Shown here: positions 10,085-19,027 of the stretch, piece after piece
How positions within the stretch are numbered: the first letter of the stretch is position 1
How the letters are laid out: every line of letters begins with the position of its first letter
Source of the DNA: Ctenosaura bakeri
Lineage: Eukaryota > Chordata > Lepidosauria > Squamata > Iguanidae
Direction: 5' to 3'
DNA: 64,000 nucleotides
NCBI GenBank assembly: GCA_948474755.1
Contig: CAOLHI010001042.1
Span: forward strand, 248,001 to 312,000
Program-made: the position numbers and the translations under genes
Notes under the pieces: generated by a model
Told to the model about the DNA's origin: nothing
Databases searched by the model: none
Seen by the model: only the letters and a program-made list of their open reading frames with translations

Positions 10085-10505
10085 TGATAAGCTGGAAGGT
10101 GTCGAGAGGAGGGTGAAAGGCCTAGAAACCATGAAGCCCAATGAAAGAGTTGGGCATGTTTAGCCTGGAGAAGGGAAGGTGAAGAGGTGAAAAGATAGCC
10201 ATGTTTAAATATTTGAAAGGATTTTATATGAAGGATGGAGCAAGCTTGTTTTCTGGTGCTCCAGAGACTAGGACATGGAGCAATAGATTGAAACGCCAGG
10301 AAAAGAATTCCACCTAAACATTAGGAAGAACTTCCAGAGGGTAAGACCAGTTTGACAGTGGAATACACTGCTGCCTGGAAATGTGTTGGAGTCTCCTTCC
10401 TTGGATAGCCATCTCTTGGGAGTCCTTTGATGTGGGTTCCTGTATGGCAGGGGTTGGCCCCTGTGGTCTCTTCCAATTCCGTGATTCTGTGACTCCATGC
10501 GTCTT
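10085..10505 (+). mobile_element. CR1 LINE, 3' end, older
   Basis: ATAAGCTGGAAGGTGTCGAGAGGAGGGTGAAAGGCCTAG, GGCATGTTTAGCCTGGAGAAGG, ATAGCCATGTTTAAATATTTGAAAGG, GAACTTCCAGAGGGTAAGACC, and CTCTTCCAATTCCGTGATTCTGTGACTCC at the tail. Multiple indels destroy the frame. Confidence 0.9.
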
Positions 10506-10514
10506 ATGGGTGTT

Positions 10515-10572
10515 CAAGGCTGGTCTCCAGGGTTGTAGTCCAGCATCCAAACCACTCCACCACTTCAGCTGT
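10515..10572 (-). mobile_element. Sauria-type SINE 5' fragment
   Basis: GGTCTCCAGGGTTGTAGTCCAGCATCCAAACCACTCCACCAC is the reverse complement of the SINE head (A and B box region). The tail half is absent. Confidence 0.6.
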
Positions 10573-10838
10573 CTGCGTACCTAAGACATCAGCAGAATAT
10601 TGATATTGAGCAGGCCTAGCTGGGATTGTCACATGAAAATGCATTGTTGCCTGGGAGTGGTGAGCAGGGAGGATTGACTTTGTTCAGGAGAGCCTCTTGC
10701 TGTTTAGCTATTTTTATTGGAGGTGGTTGGAAGCGATGAAGAAGATGACATCCATATAAATGTTATGCAGAGTATTGTAAAAGTGGGAGAGGTAGACAAT
10801 TTTCTGTTGCAGAGCACACTATTTTGATTTAGAGGTAC

Positions 10839-11717
10839 TGTTACCACGGTTCTGACATGCCAGTGACAGCATTAGATATCTCTTGATATCAAACTTATTT
10901 GGCCTTCACTTGACCTTTCTCTGCCACCTTGCTCCACGTGTTTGCAAGGGCCACCGGACAAGCACGTAAACAGGCGTGGCCGTTAATGGTTGGACATTCC
11001 AATCCCCACTTAGGCAGGCAGATTAATGCCACTCCGTTGCTTCAGGAACAATTTCTTGCAGACACATCTTGCTTAAGCACAATTTTACACAAAGATGCTC
11101 GGCCGAGAGCCAGCACTTTCTTTATGCTGAACCATTTGCATACTGGCTATACCATTGTCATCCAACACTAAGCTCATCATATAAAACCTGACCTTTTCCA
11201 ACACTTTTGTCCAGCTACAAATTTCCTTTGTTCTCACCGAGGATGGCATGGCCTGTAGGCACAACCCACCCTATAAAAAGCCCCCAATTCTGAGCCCTCC
11301 TCGGAACACTCTGGACTGCTATCCTGCCTTGCTGTTGGTTTGTCCAGCGAGTCGCCCCCTCAGTGAACCGCGCTGAGCTTTCTTCCCTGCAACTCTCCAT
11401 TTTTCTCCAGGACTATGAGAAAAGGTGTCGTATCACCCATTCTCCCGAAAACTCTCATTTCTAATGTCTAGTTAGCTGTGTGCTTGTGGTGTCTTTTCTG
11501 TTGTTTGTCCTTTAATAAAACTATTATTTTTACTATTTTACAAACCTCGTCTGGCTGCTCTTCTGACCTGACGCTGTAGACCTAGGGTTAAAGTTCCCAA
11601 CTAAAGTTACCCTGCCTCTCGTTAGCTTAAGAGAGTGCTCGAGTTAATTTCCCCATCTTGTGTTTTTACTTGGCTATTTGGGTGTCCCTCCCGGGAACCC
11701 CACAATACAAGGTAACA
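10839..11717 (+). mobile_element. Solo LTR (family 1)
   Basis: An uninterrupted 879-bp copy from TGTTACC to GGTAACA. Flanks are GTAC at the left and ATAC at the right, a 4-bp duplication with one change. CCTATAAAAAG near 11271 is a TATA candidate and TTTAATAAAA near 11512 a poly(A) signal. It is colinear with 7602-8949 once the CR1 there is removed. No internal retroviral sequence adjoins it; the frames inside (for example 10929-11171) are not conserved. Confidence 0.88.
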
Positions 11718-11828
11718 ATACTACCTGGTGTGGAGTGAGAGTAGTGAGGCAAAGGGAAGGACAGGTGGCATGGAATTGGTGAGAGCAAATGAACAGTTGG
11801 AATTTGGATATGACATTGTTAGGAGTGC

Positions 11829-12430
11829 CAACTTTTCCTGTTGCTCCTTACATGATCTCCAGTCTTTCACAGATGAAAGCCAAGACACATGTGGCCAAGC
11901 AACATCGGAGTGTGGCCAAGATGTCAAAAGTTATGAATGAGGAAGAAAACACAAGTTAGGAGAGGCTGCAGCAGTTTGCTTTCACCTGAGCCTACTGGAA
12001 AGGGCAAGATTATGGCCATTTCTGCACTTTACTGTTATCGTGTTATTATTCCCCTTTCAACATTTGTGGAATTCTGCAATTTGTAGTTTCTTTAGGCCAA
12101 AGAGCTCTCCGGCTGAGAATTATAAATGTCCCTCCCCAAACTGGAAACTCCACGATTCCATAGGATGTTGAAAGTGGAATAATAGCACTATAACAGTGTA
12201 GTGTGGAAATGGCCTATGCCATATCCTCTCCTCTTACCCCTGCTCAGTTAACAAACAACTTTTGCACTTCGAACTCTGTTTGCAGAAAGTGATGTAAGCT
12301 GAGGACAAAGGGAGAAAGTTGCAGTGGGAAGGAAGAAACTGGAGCATTTTAAAAACAGTCGAAAAGGCGGACAACAGAGAGATTAATTGCAACAGTCTGT
12401 CCCAAATCAGGACAGTTGGAAGGTAGGTCA
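11829..12430 (+). repeat. Interspersed repeat Z with nested MITE
   Basis: Shares with 41945-42455 the words TTTCACAGATGAAA, GGCCAAGCAACATCGGAGTG, ACTGGAGCATTTTAAAAACAGTCGAAAAGG and GTCCCAAATCAGGACAGTTGG. The outer ends approach inverted repeats (CCTTCCAAC at one end, GTTGGAAGGTAGG at the other), so a DNA transposon derivative is plausible. A palindromic MITE sits inside at 12014-12214. Family not recognised. Confidence 0.55.
12014..12214. mobile_element. Small palindromic MITE (GGCCATTTCTGCAC termini)
   Basis: A 201-bp near-perfect inverted repeat: GGCCATTTCTGCAC at the left and GTGTGGAAATGGCC at the right. The arms contain ACTGTTATCGTGTTATTATTC and its complement AATAATAGCACTATAACAGT. Target duplication is TAT (12011-12013, 12215-12217). 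No coding capacity. The 3-bp duplication and GG..CC ends suggest a PIF/Harbinger-like transposase in trans. Confidence 0.9.
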
Positions 12431-12960
12431 CTACAGCTCTTACTTATCATTTATAGACGCTCAGCACAAAATTTAAAATGGATTCCATTCTTACAACTCT
12501 AAGCTTGCTCTGAGAAGAAAGGGCAATTCTCGCCAATCTTGCTAATTGGATTACAGTTAATTTGGTGCTGAAGTACCGTTGTTGGAACGAAGAAGCCAAG
12601 GAAATATAATGAGCATGGATTTTTATGTAGAGGAAAAAAATAGGAAAAGATAAAAACCCTTTTTATGCTTTTTTTTTTTTTTGTGTGGTGCGGGCATATG
12701 ATTGCCTGGCACTGTGAGTGGCCATTTAATGAAGTTGAATTAAAAGTATTCAGATGGTCTCAAGTCATATTCAAGAAAGTTCTGAAAGGAAATAGCAAAT
12801 GCAAATGTTCGTAGATTATAGGAACCCTTGAGTTGAAAGGGAATCAACAGGCCCTTTGATTCCTAGTTTGCTATTCTGTGATATGGTGAGTGGATAAAGA
12901 TTGTGAGGAAAGGGCTCTAGGAAAAGTCAGATCTGTTAGGATGAAGCAGATTTTGAAGCA
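12431..12960. other. Non-repetitive region, possible conserved non-coding DNA
   Basis: No repeat recognised between 12440 and 12660. It contains homeodomain-type words (GCTAATTGGATTACAGTTAATTTGG near 12538-12562) and no frame of note. A T-run lies at 12668-12681. Regulatory function is only a suggestion. Confidence 0.25.
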
Positions 12961-12963
12961 GAA

Positions 12964-13135
12964 ATGGAAAGAATATTCAAAAATATTTGAAGCCTGATTA
13001 AGAAGTGGGTGTCTTGAGTGCTGAGAAGCCCTGAGAAGGAGAATACTAGAGGTATGAGGTTCTTCACAATTTTTGGACACTTTGGGTACAAACAAGGGAC
13101 ATGGGGGTTGCACAGAAAACATTTTTATCACAGAA
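12964..13135 (+). repeat. Interspersed repeat V
   Basis: GGAAAGAATATTCAAAAATATTTGAA, CTGATTAAGAAG, GGTGTCTTGAGTG, CCCTGAGAAGGAGAA and CACAGAAAACATTTTT recur in the same order at 56505-56700. Family unknown and copies strongly diverged. Confidence 0.5.
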
Positions 13136-13140
13136 AGTAA

Positions 13141-13705
13141 GGCCCTTTCCACACTAGGCAATTAAAACGGGGCAGTGCGTCCTCTCACGGAGGTCGTCTG
13201 CACCTTGGAGTGGACTAGGAGCAGACTACTTTCCGGAGAGCCGCACCTCAGTCTGTTCCAAAACGACCCCAAGTGATCCTCCAGCGTATTTTTGAAAGAC
13301 CGGAAAAAACCGTTCTTTATTTTCCTGGAACGCGTCATTGCATTCCTGCTCCCTTGTGCAGATTCGCAGGCTCGTACCAATGCGAGCCTGCGATCTGCAG
13401 AGGGAGGGCTTTAGGCGTGGCAAGCTTCAGCGGTTGGTCGGGACCCACGACCAACCAGAAGCCACCATTTTGGAAGCTGGAAGCTGCCATTTTGGAAGCC
13501 GGAAGCTGCCACTTTGGAAGCCGGAAGCCACCATTTTGGAAGCTGGAGCACTGCAGATCTACAGACCTTGCACTGCTCCGATTCGCCCTGGACCAAGGAG
13601 GAGGCTTGCAGAAGGGCTTCAGGGACAGTCCATGTTGCTTTGGACCCCAGAAGAAGTGGCAGGTAATGGCATGGAGCGATTCCCTCGCCTCGTGTGTAAA
13701 GGGCC
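13141..13705. mobile_element. GC-rich MITE, type B
   Basis: 565 bp from GGCCCTTTCCACAC to GTGTGTAAAGGGCC, with target duplication TAA on both sides. The interior is GC-rich and includes TTCGCAGGCTCGTACCAATGCGAGCCTGCGATCTGCAG and a 22-bp minisatellite at 13459-13545. The same interior occurs at 50697-51219 and 63346-63802. Several overlapping frames on both strands (for example 13273-13806, 13338-13790) exist only because the GC-rich repeat lacks stops; none resembles a transposase. Confidence 0.85.
13459..13545. repeat. 22-bp minisatellite inside type B MITE
   Basis: About four imperfect copies of a unit close to GCCATTTTGGAAGCTGGAAG with T/C and G/C differences. Related words (CTCAAAATGGAGGCTTCC, CTCAAAATGGCAGCTTCC) occur in the type B copy at 50862-50905. 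Confidence 0.85.
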
Positions 13706-13796
13706 TAAGAATTATCTTATTCAACCTAGCTCCTCATTATTACTTTTTTATGGTCTTGTGTGTATATTTCTTCAAGTTGTCTTATGGTGACTCCAC

Positions 13797-13805
13797 AAAT
13801 AAATA

Positions 13806-13856
<51 letters not shown>

Positions 13857-13918
13857 TAATTGTATATGTCCCTGGTTGTATTATTATTAATGATGATGAT
13901 GATGATGATGATGATGTT
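13797..13918. repeat. (AAT)n and (GAT)n microsatellites
   Basis: About 17 AAT units at 13799-13850, then a spacer, then about 9 GAT units at 13888-13915. Confidence 0.95.
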
Positions 13919-14049
13919 GCTTATTTATAACGCCCTTTACACCAAAGGGTGGAACAATGACATTTACAATCAGGGGCAAAGACATTAAAACAAAAACAAA
14001 AAAATCACAAGAATACATGACATGAAATCCCCAACATCCCACCAGATGC

Positions 14050-14407
14050 TAGGGACCTGGAACCCTGTTTCCAGTTCTGGGCCCCACAGTTTAAGAAGGA
14101 TAGGGACAATATGGAACATGTCCAAGGGAGGGCAACCAAAATGGTAGAAGGCTTGGAAACCATGAAGCCCTCTGAGGAGCACTTAGAGAGCTGGGTATAT
14201 TTAGCCTGTAGAAGAGAAAGTTAAGTGATGACATGATTGCCATGTTTAAATATTTGAAGGGATGTCATACGGTGGATGGAACAAATCTGTTTTCTGCTGC
14301 TTTTGGGAATAAGACCTAGAGCAACAGCTTCAAACTACAAGAAAAGAGATTCCAGCTAAACATTAGGAAGAACTTCCTGAGGATAAGAGCAAGTTGACAA
14401 TGAAATG
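14050..14407 (+). mobile_element. CR1 LINE, part 1 (split by solo LTR)
   Basis: GTTTCCAGTTCTGGGCCCCACAG, GGAGGGCAACCAAAATGGTAG, GGCTTGGAAACCATGAAGCCC, ACATGATTGCCATGTTTAAATATTTGAAGG and AACTTCCTGAGGATAAGAGCAAGTTGACAATG are CR1 3' coding sequence. It resumes at 15002 after the LTR. Confidence 0.9.
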
Positions 14408-15001
14408 TGTCGGGAGATGGATTTTACAGCACCTAGCACAAAATCCTCCCTGGAACCACTGCGTTCTGAACAAAATGTGCCTCAGAGGCAAGGAATAAAC
14501 ACACAGCAGAGTATCAAAACAGCAACAAGTATGAGTAGCAGCAGAGTGTAACATGCAGCATCAGCGCTGACCCCAATCTACCCACTGGTTAGTAACACTA
14601 GCACATAGTGTTGTTATCCAAAAAATACCTGGAAGCTTTTATTGTTCAAGTTCCAATATATACACATCTGTACAAGCAGGATACACAGATCCTCAGTCAT
14701 AGGTTCAGCATCACATCAGGCAGAGGTTCACTCGGACAGAGTTTCAGTGTCAAAGAGTCAGCGAGTAGTCAGAGAGAAACCTGTCTGAGCTCACCTCTTT
14801 TATACACACCTGCTGATAGCTCATCAGCTGGGGACAATGGCTGATGCAACCCCTTGCCATGATTTCACATTACCATGACTCAGCCTTACTGTCCCCTAGG
14901 GGTTATATCATGACTTGCCAAGTCATTCCCCAGGTGTATCCCCATATGCTCACCAAAAGTATTTTCAACTAGGGCAAATGTCACAGCCTTTCTATCCAAC
15001 A
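14408..15001 (-). mobile_element. Solo LTR (family 2)
   Basis: 594 bp between TGTCGGGAGATGG and CTATCCAACA. The CR1 is contiguous on either side apart from a few bases, which fixes the insertion. On the minus strand, AATAAAAGC (reverse of GCTTTTATTG near 14634) and TATAAAAGAG (reverse of CTCTTTTATA near 14796) fit poly(A) and TATA signals, so it is in reverse orientation. I could not read a clean target duplication. It is unrelated to the TGTTACC family and has no coding content. Confidence 0.7.
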
Positions 15002-15400
15002 GTCTGGGAGTGTGGTGGAATCTCCTTCTTTGGAGGTTTTTAAGCAGAGGCTGGATGGCCATCTGCCAGGGATGCTCTGGTGGTCTCTTCCTGTATGACA
15101 GAATGGGGTTAGACTCAAGGGAGCTGGTGGTGCAGTGGTTAAATGCCAGTACTGTAAGCCACAAGGTTGTGAGTTCGATCCTGCCAGGGTCCAAGGTTGA
15201 CTCGGCCTTCCATCCTTTCGCAGGTCGGTAAAATGTGTACCCAGCTTGTTGGGGGCATGTATAGAAATGTTTCGGAATACATGCTATTTATAAGTTGTTT
15301 GCCGCCTCGATCCATATGGAGAGGCGGGATACAAATAAATAATTTTTTTAAAAAAGGGCCCTTGTGGTCTCTTCCAACTCTGTGATTCTATGAGTCTGTG
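15002..15400 (+). mobile_element. CR1 LINE, part 2 (split by SINE)
   Basis: Continues the CR1 of 14050-14407: CTGGGAGTGTGGTGGAATCTCC, TGGAGGTTTTTAAGCAGAGGCTGGATGGCC, GACAGAATGGGGTTAGACT. It resumes after the SINE at CCCTTGTGGTCTCTTCCAACTCTGTGATTCTATGAG. Confidence 0.92.
15117..15353 (+). mobile_element. tRNA-derived SINE with L2-like tail
   Basis: The tRNA-like head has an A-box region TGGTGCAGTGGTTAAATG and a B box GGTTGTGAGTTCGATCC. The body is CCAAGGTTGACTCGGCCTTCCATCC...GGTCGGTAAAATG...ACCCAGCTTGTTGGGGGC. The 3' end, CCGCCTCGATCCATATGGAGAGGCGGG, forms a hairpin and leads into ATACAAATAAATAA. Another copy at 40745-40990 is nearly identical. It lies inside the CR1. Confidence 0.88.
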
Positions 15401-15825
15401 ACTAAACATCAGAAAGAATGACTTCATATTCAGCAACTGGGGATGGCAGAGAAACTTACACTAACAGGTTCATTCAGGTAAAGGAACTTGAATGGTTAGC
15501 TCTTGTGTGCCTGCCTTTGAATCCCTGAATATTCACTCTTGCTTGTGGTGGTGAATTGGAGCTGCTCTTCCTCCTTTTCCTTTCTCACTGACTCTTCATC
15601 TTCTTCTTCACATTGTACATGCCCCTGGCTGAATCCCCTTGCTTAGGTCCCAGCTGAAGTAGGTCCATTGAACCAATTGTCAAAGGATGAGGATACCAAG
15701 GGATCCTGTCGCACCTTGAGACAAACCGAGAGAAAGAAATTGATAGTATAAGTTTTTGGAAATTGATCTGCTTCATTGGATGAATGGTTGAATAGTTAAA
15801 TGGTGAGTCAACACATGTGTAAACA
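15401..15825. other. Unannotated non-coding DNA
   Basis: No feature recognised. A minus frame at 15585-15884 has no resemblance I can name and runs into an L1 fragment. Confidence 0.5.
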
Positions 15826-15835
15826 GCATTGATTT

Positions 15836-16207
15836 TTTTTGTATAATTTTTATTGAAAGTTTGTCTCAAAAATAACCCCCCCACACTTCCATGCTTAAAT
15901 CTTCCAGCTGAAATTGCTTATTTCCATTCCATACAAACATAATTTCCATCTTACAGAGAAAAGAACAATTACATTATTTCTTCTTTGATTTCTTATATAT
16001 TTATATCCTTACCCAATCCAATACTCCTTTCCATTCTTTCTCAAAGTTCTGCATAGGTTTATTCTTCAAAGAAAATGCTAACTTTTCCATCTCTATCATA
16101 TCCAGAACTTTTAACTTCGATTCTTCTATATCAATATGCTTCTCTTCTTGCCAGTGCTGCGCATATGTCAACCTTGCCGCAGTTATTAAATATAATAATA
16201 TCAAATG
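15836..16207 (-). mobile_element. L1 LINE, 5'-truncated, with target duplication
   Basis: The minus strand encodes an L1 ORF2 C-terminus (within frame 16001-16246): LILLYLITAARLTYAQHWQ, then LKVLDMIEMEKLAFSLKNK and FEKEWKGVLDWV. The order and the AAR, EM-KL and W-W residues are typical of vertebrate L1 ORF2 ends. The T-rich end near 15836 is the 3' poly(A). The insertion is bounded by GCATTGATTT at 15826-15835 and 16208-16217, a 10-bp target duplication. Only about 370 bp was copied, so it is dead on arrival. Confidence 0.85.
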
Positions 16208-16217
16208 GCATTGATTT

Positions 16218-16880
16218 ACTGTGTCTATTCTATATAGAACAACCAATTCAATCCTGTACTTATTCCCTTTTACTAGTATCAGTTTGTGAAAATAACTTTT
16301 TCAATTCATTTGTCCCGCTAAACATTTATTGAAATTTGCAAATTTATTCATAGCCGAGTAGAATGAACTAGCAGTTTATCCAACGCAGTGGTGAGAGAAA
16401 GTGAAAAATGACAAATCTGACTATTTTAGTCTTTGCGCTTCCATTTAATTAATGAAGGTGGATTTGGCTCTTCTGAACTTAATTTATACCTTTATGCCTT
16501 TTTCATGGCTAGTGCTAATCACTGTGATTTTTCTTCTCAGTCAAATAGTCTTGGGCTTTCTTAGGAGCTTCCTGACTGATGCCTCTTAAACTAATGGGAT
16601 GACATTAAGATCTACACATGTCAGAATTAGGAACGTAAAGATCACTTGCAAAAATTCTCATCCTCAATGGAAAAGGGATGTTTGTCCATCAAGGAAAATG
16701 GTCAACAGATGCAAGATTTTATATCTAGCTCACTCTTTGGTAATTTAGGACTCTTTTGCCAAAACAAAAAAAAAAAAAATCAGGCAGAAAACTTGAAGTT
16801 TTGCAGAAAACCCCCCCCTCCAGCATTTTTGTGTAGAAAACAGGGCAAAATATTATGCAAAATGCATTCGCCAGAATCCC
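16218..16880. other. Unannotated non-coding DNA
   Basis: No gene or known repeat. 16440-16560 is free of repeats and could be old conserved sequence, but this cannot be judged from one genome. The frame at 16646-17116 crosses A- and C-runs and the TGCACA-rich tract and has no family features. Confidence 0.4.
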
Positions 16881-16909
16881 ATTGGGGTCTTACATGGTCC
16901 CAGTGTTCG

Positions 16910-17390
16910 CTTTCAGAAGCATTTGGACATTGTTGTCAGGTGCACAACGTCCACAGTCAATTCAATGCTATAGAGCTATCCATGTGGTGCCATTGTGCAT
17001 GCATGCATGGATACACATGTGTACTAAACGGGGAGGCACTTGCACATTGGGTTGTGTATTCAGTTGCACATTTGGTGTCTTGGTTCAGTTGTGCAGAACG
17101 GCCATTCAGCACATGAATTCATGCCATTGAATGTATAACTCCATATGTGGAGAGTTATGCTATGCAACCCCAATGCAGGATCATGCCCACTGCATTTTCT
17201 GCATAAAATGGTTGTGTGTTTTTTTCACAAATACAAGGAGACCGAGTCACTTTTCACTCACAAAGTAAAAAGTGCAAAACCACCTCATTAGAGATTAGTG
17301 CAATGCCACCTCATCAGTGAACTGTGACATTGAGCAATTGAACACGCAACAAAATGTGTAATGCACAGCTGCAATGTGAAATGCCTACAG
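16910..17390. repeat. TGCACA-rich degenerate tract
   Basis: Irregular repetition of GTGCACAACG, TTGTGCATGCATGCATGG, CACTTGCACATTGGG and similar words, like 6640-7140 and 62340-62600. Confidence 0.4.
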
Positions 17391-17392
17391 AG

Positions 17393-17561
17393 GTAGTGGA
17401 ATATGCTGCCTCGGAGTGTGGTAGAGTTTCCTTCTTTGGAGTTTTTTAAACGGAGGCTGGATAGCCATCTGTCGGGAATGCTTTGATGGGTGTTCCTGCA
17501 TGGAAGGGGGTTGGACTGGATGGCCCCTGGGGTCTCTTCCAACTCTATGATTCTATGTTTC
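17393..17561 (+). mobile_element. CR1 LINE 3' end
   Basis: GTAGTGGAATATGCTGCCTCGGAGTGTGG, TTTTTTAAACGGAGGCTGGATAGCCATCTGTCGGG, GGTTGGACTGGATGGCCCC, TTCTATGTTTCTA. A very short, 5'-truncated copy of the younger subfamily. Confidence 0.92.
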
Positions 17562-17712
17562 TAGGTGGTGGTGTCTCCTTCTCTGGATGTCTTCAAAAAG
17601 AGGCTGGGCAGCCACCTGCTGGAGATGCTGTAGTTGGAGATCCTGCCCTGAGCAGGGGGTTGGACTTGATGTCCTCTGGAGACCCCTTCCAACTCTAGGA
17701 TTCTATGATTCA
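17562..17712 (+). mobile_element. CR1 LINE 3' end, different subfamily
   Basis: GGTGGTGTCTCCTTCTCTGG, AAAGAGGCTGGGCAGCCACCTGCTGG, CCTGCCCTGAGCAGGGGGTTGGACTTGATGTCCTC, GGATTCTATGATT. The TGAGCAGGG word marks a CR1 subfamily distinct from the neighbour, placed directly head to tail after it. Confidence 0.9.
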
Positions 17713-18535
17713 AATCCACAATGACATGGTGTACCTAAGGGTGTTGCATATGCAACTCTATTCGCACAACTTTTTTGCTGAATACAGAATTCAGCATCAA
17801 TTAGAAAAGTTTAACTGTTTCCACAAGGAAATGTGTAAGACATCAAAAGGACACCAGCCAAGACTTTTTGTGCAGAAATGGTGTGTGTGTGTGTAAGCAA
17901 TTTGTGTAAACAAAAAATCATTCTGTGGAAAAATGAAGAAAAATGCTTAAAAACCTTTCATATTCTCCAGCGGTAAGAAAATTTCTGCATGCAAGAAAGA
18001 AATGAATACAATTTACATCCCTGCTTAGCACAAGCTTTACTCCCACTGCCATTTTTGCTGTGAGAGAGCATTGGCAGTATGATGTCATGCCAATTTCACT
18101 TTGATCCATTTTCTCGTGCTAAATTAACCTTATGGGGCAAACGAGATATGAAAATTGGGGCAGAAGCCCCCCTCCCTTCTTTTTTTTTTAATGGAAAGGA
18201 TTATGGACGGAGAGGCCAGCGTTCACTTTGGAACCATCGACTGGCTGTGATTATGAGTTTTTCCTCATTTCTTAGGCTGAGGGCTAGAGATGATTTGCCA
18301 GCTTTTGCTGAACAGTAACCGCTATACCTTTGCAGCAATTCATCATATTTAAAGATGGCCCTGCAGCCTGGGGCACACTCGCCGTCTCTTCCACTTTCAG
18401 AAACACTAGTTGAATCCACACAGAAAAAGAAATCCACAATATTTGTGTAGAACGATGTGTTGCCAGTTAATAGGTATGCTGTCAAGAGCTTCTAGAAGGA
18501 ATAGGATAAGGAATTGTACTTCCCTATTCTGCTTA
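17713..18535. other. Unannotated non-coding DNA
   Basis: A short (GT)n lies at 17879-17894. No family or conserved frame recognised. The region from 18200 to 18480 is free of recognisable repeats. Confidence 0.45.
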
Positions 18536-18537
18536 GA

Positions 18538-18697
18538 AGAGCCAGGGTGGAACAGTGGTTTGAGGATTGGACTACGACTCTAGAGACTATGGTTCGGTTC
18601 TTGGGCACATCACATACTCTCAGCCCCCAAAAAACTGTGATAGATTCCACTTAGGGCCACCATAAGTCAGCAAGCATATTGAAGGCACACAGCAACA
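18538..18697 (+). mobile_element. Sauria-type SINE
   Basis: GAGCCAGGGTGGAACAGTGGTTTGAGGATTGGACTACGACTC head, ATGGTTCGGTTCTTGGG B-box region, GGGCCACCATAAGTCAG...GAAGGCACACAGCAACAAA tail. The middle is shortened relative to the copy at 59637. Confidence 0.85.
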
Positions 18698-18709
18698 AAT
18701 GCTTTTGAT

Positions 18710-18834
18710 GGCCATTTCCACACTAGACTGTTACAACGCTATCGTTCCACTTTCAACATGCTATGGAATCCTGGGGGTTTGCAGTTCAGGAAAGTGGACT
18801 GATAGCACTATAACAGTCTACTGCAGAAATGGCC
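18710..18834. mobile_element. Small palindromic MITE, deleted copy
   Basis: 125 bp, GGCCATTTCCACAC to GCAGAAATGGCC, with the shared arm words TGTTACAACGCTATCGTTCCACTTTCAACATGC and ATAGCACTATAACAGTCTA. The central part is shortened. No clear target duplication (GAT against ACA). Confidence 0.8.
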
Positions 18835-19027
18835 ACAGTCTAAGGTTCTGTACTTTTTTATCTATGGGTTTGACATTGTGGCTTATTCAGAAGAGAAGAT
18901 ATTTTCCATACATCTACACCTCACAATACCATTTTTCAGTCAAGGTCTGAGTAGTTCCTTTAACTGGTCACATTCTGATTCACTGGATGTGTCTTTTAAT
19001 GTATGACCTGGCAATCCCCAGTTATAC

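Noticed and set aside
13273..13806. 177-aa and 150-aa overlapping frames
   Set aside because: They lie in the type B MITE and its minisatellite; both strands and several phases are open, and no protein family is recognisable.
16646..17116. 156-aa plus frame with His and Cys residues
   Set aside because: Crosses poly-A, poly-C and the TGCACA-rich tract; no zinc-finger spacing.
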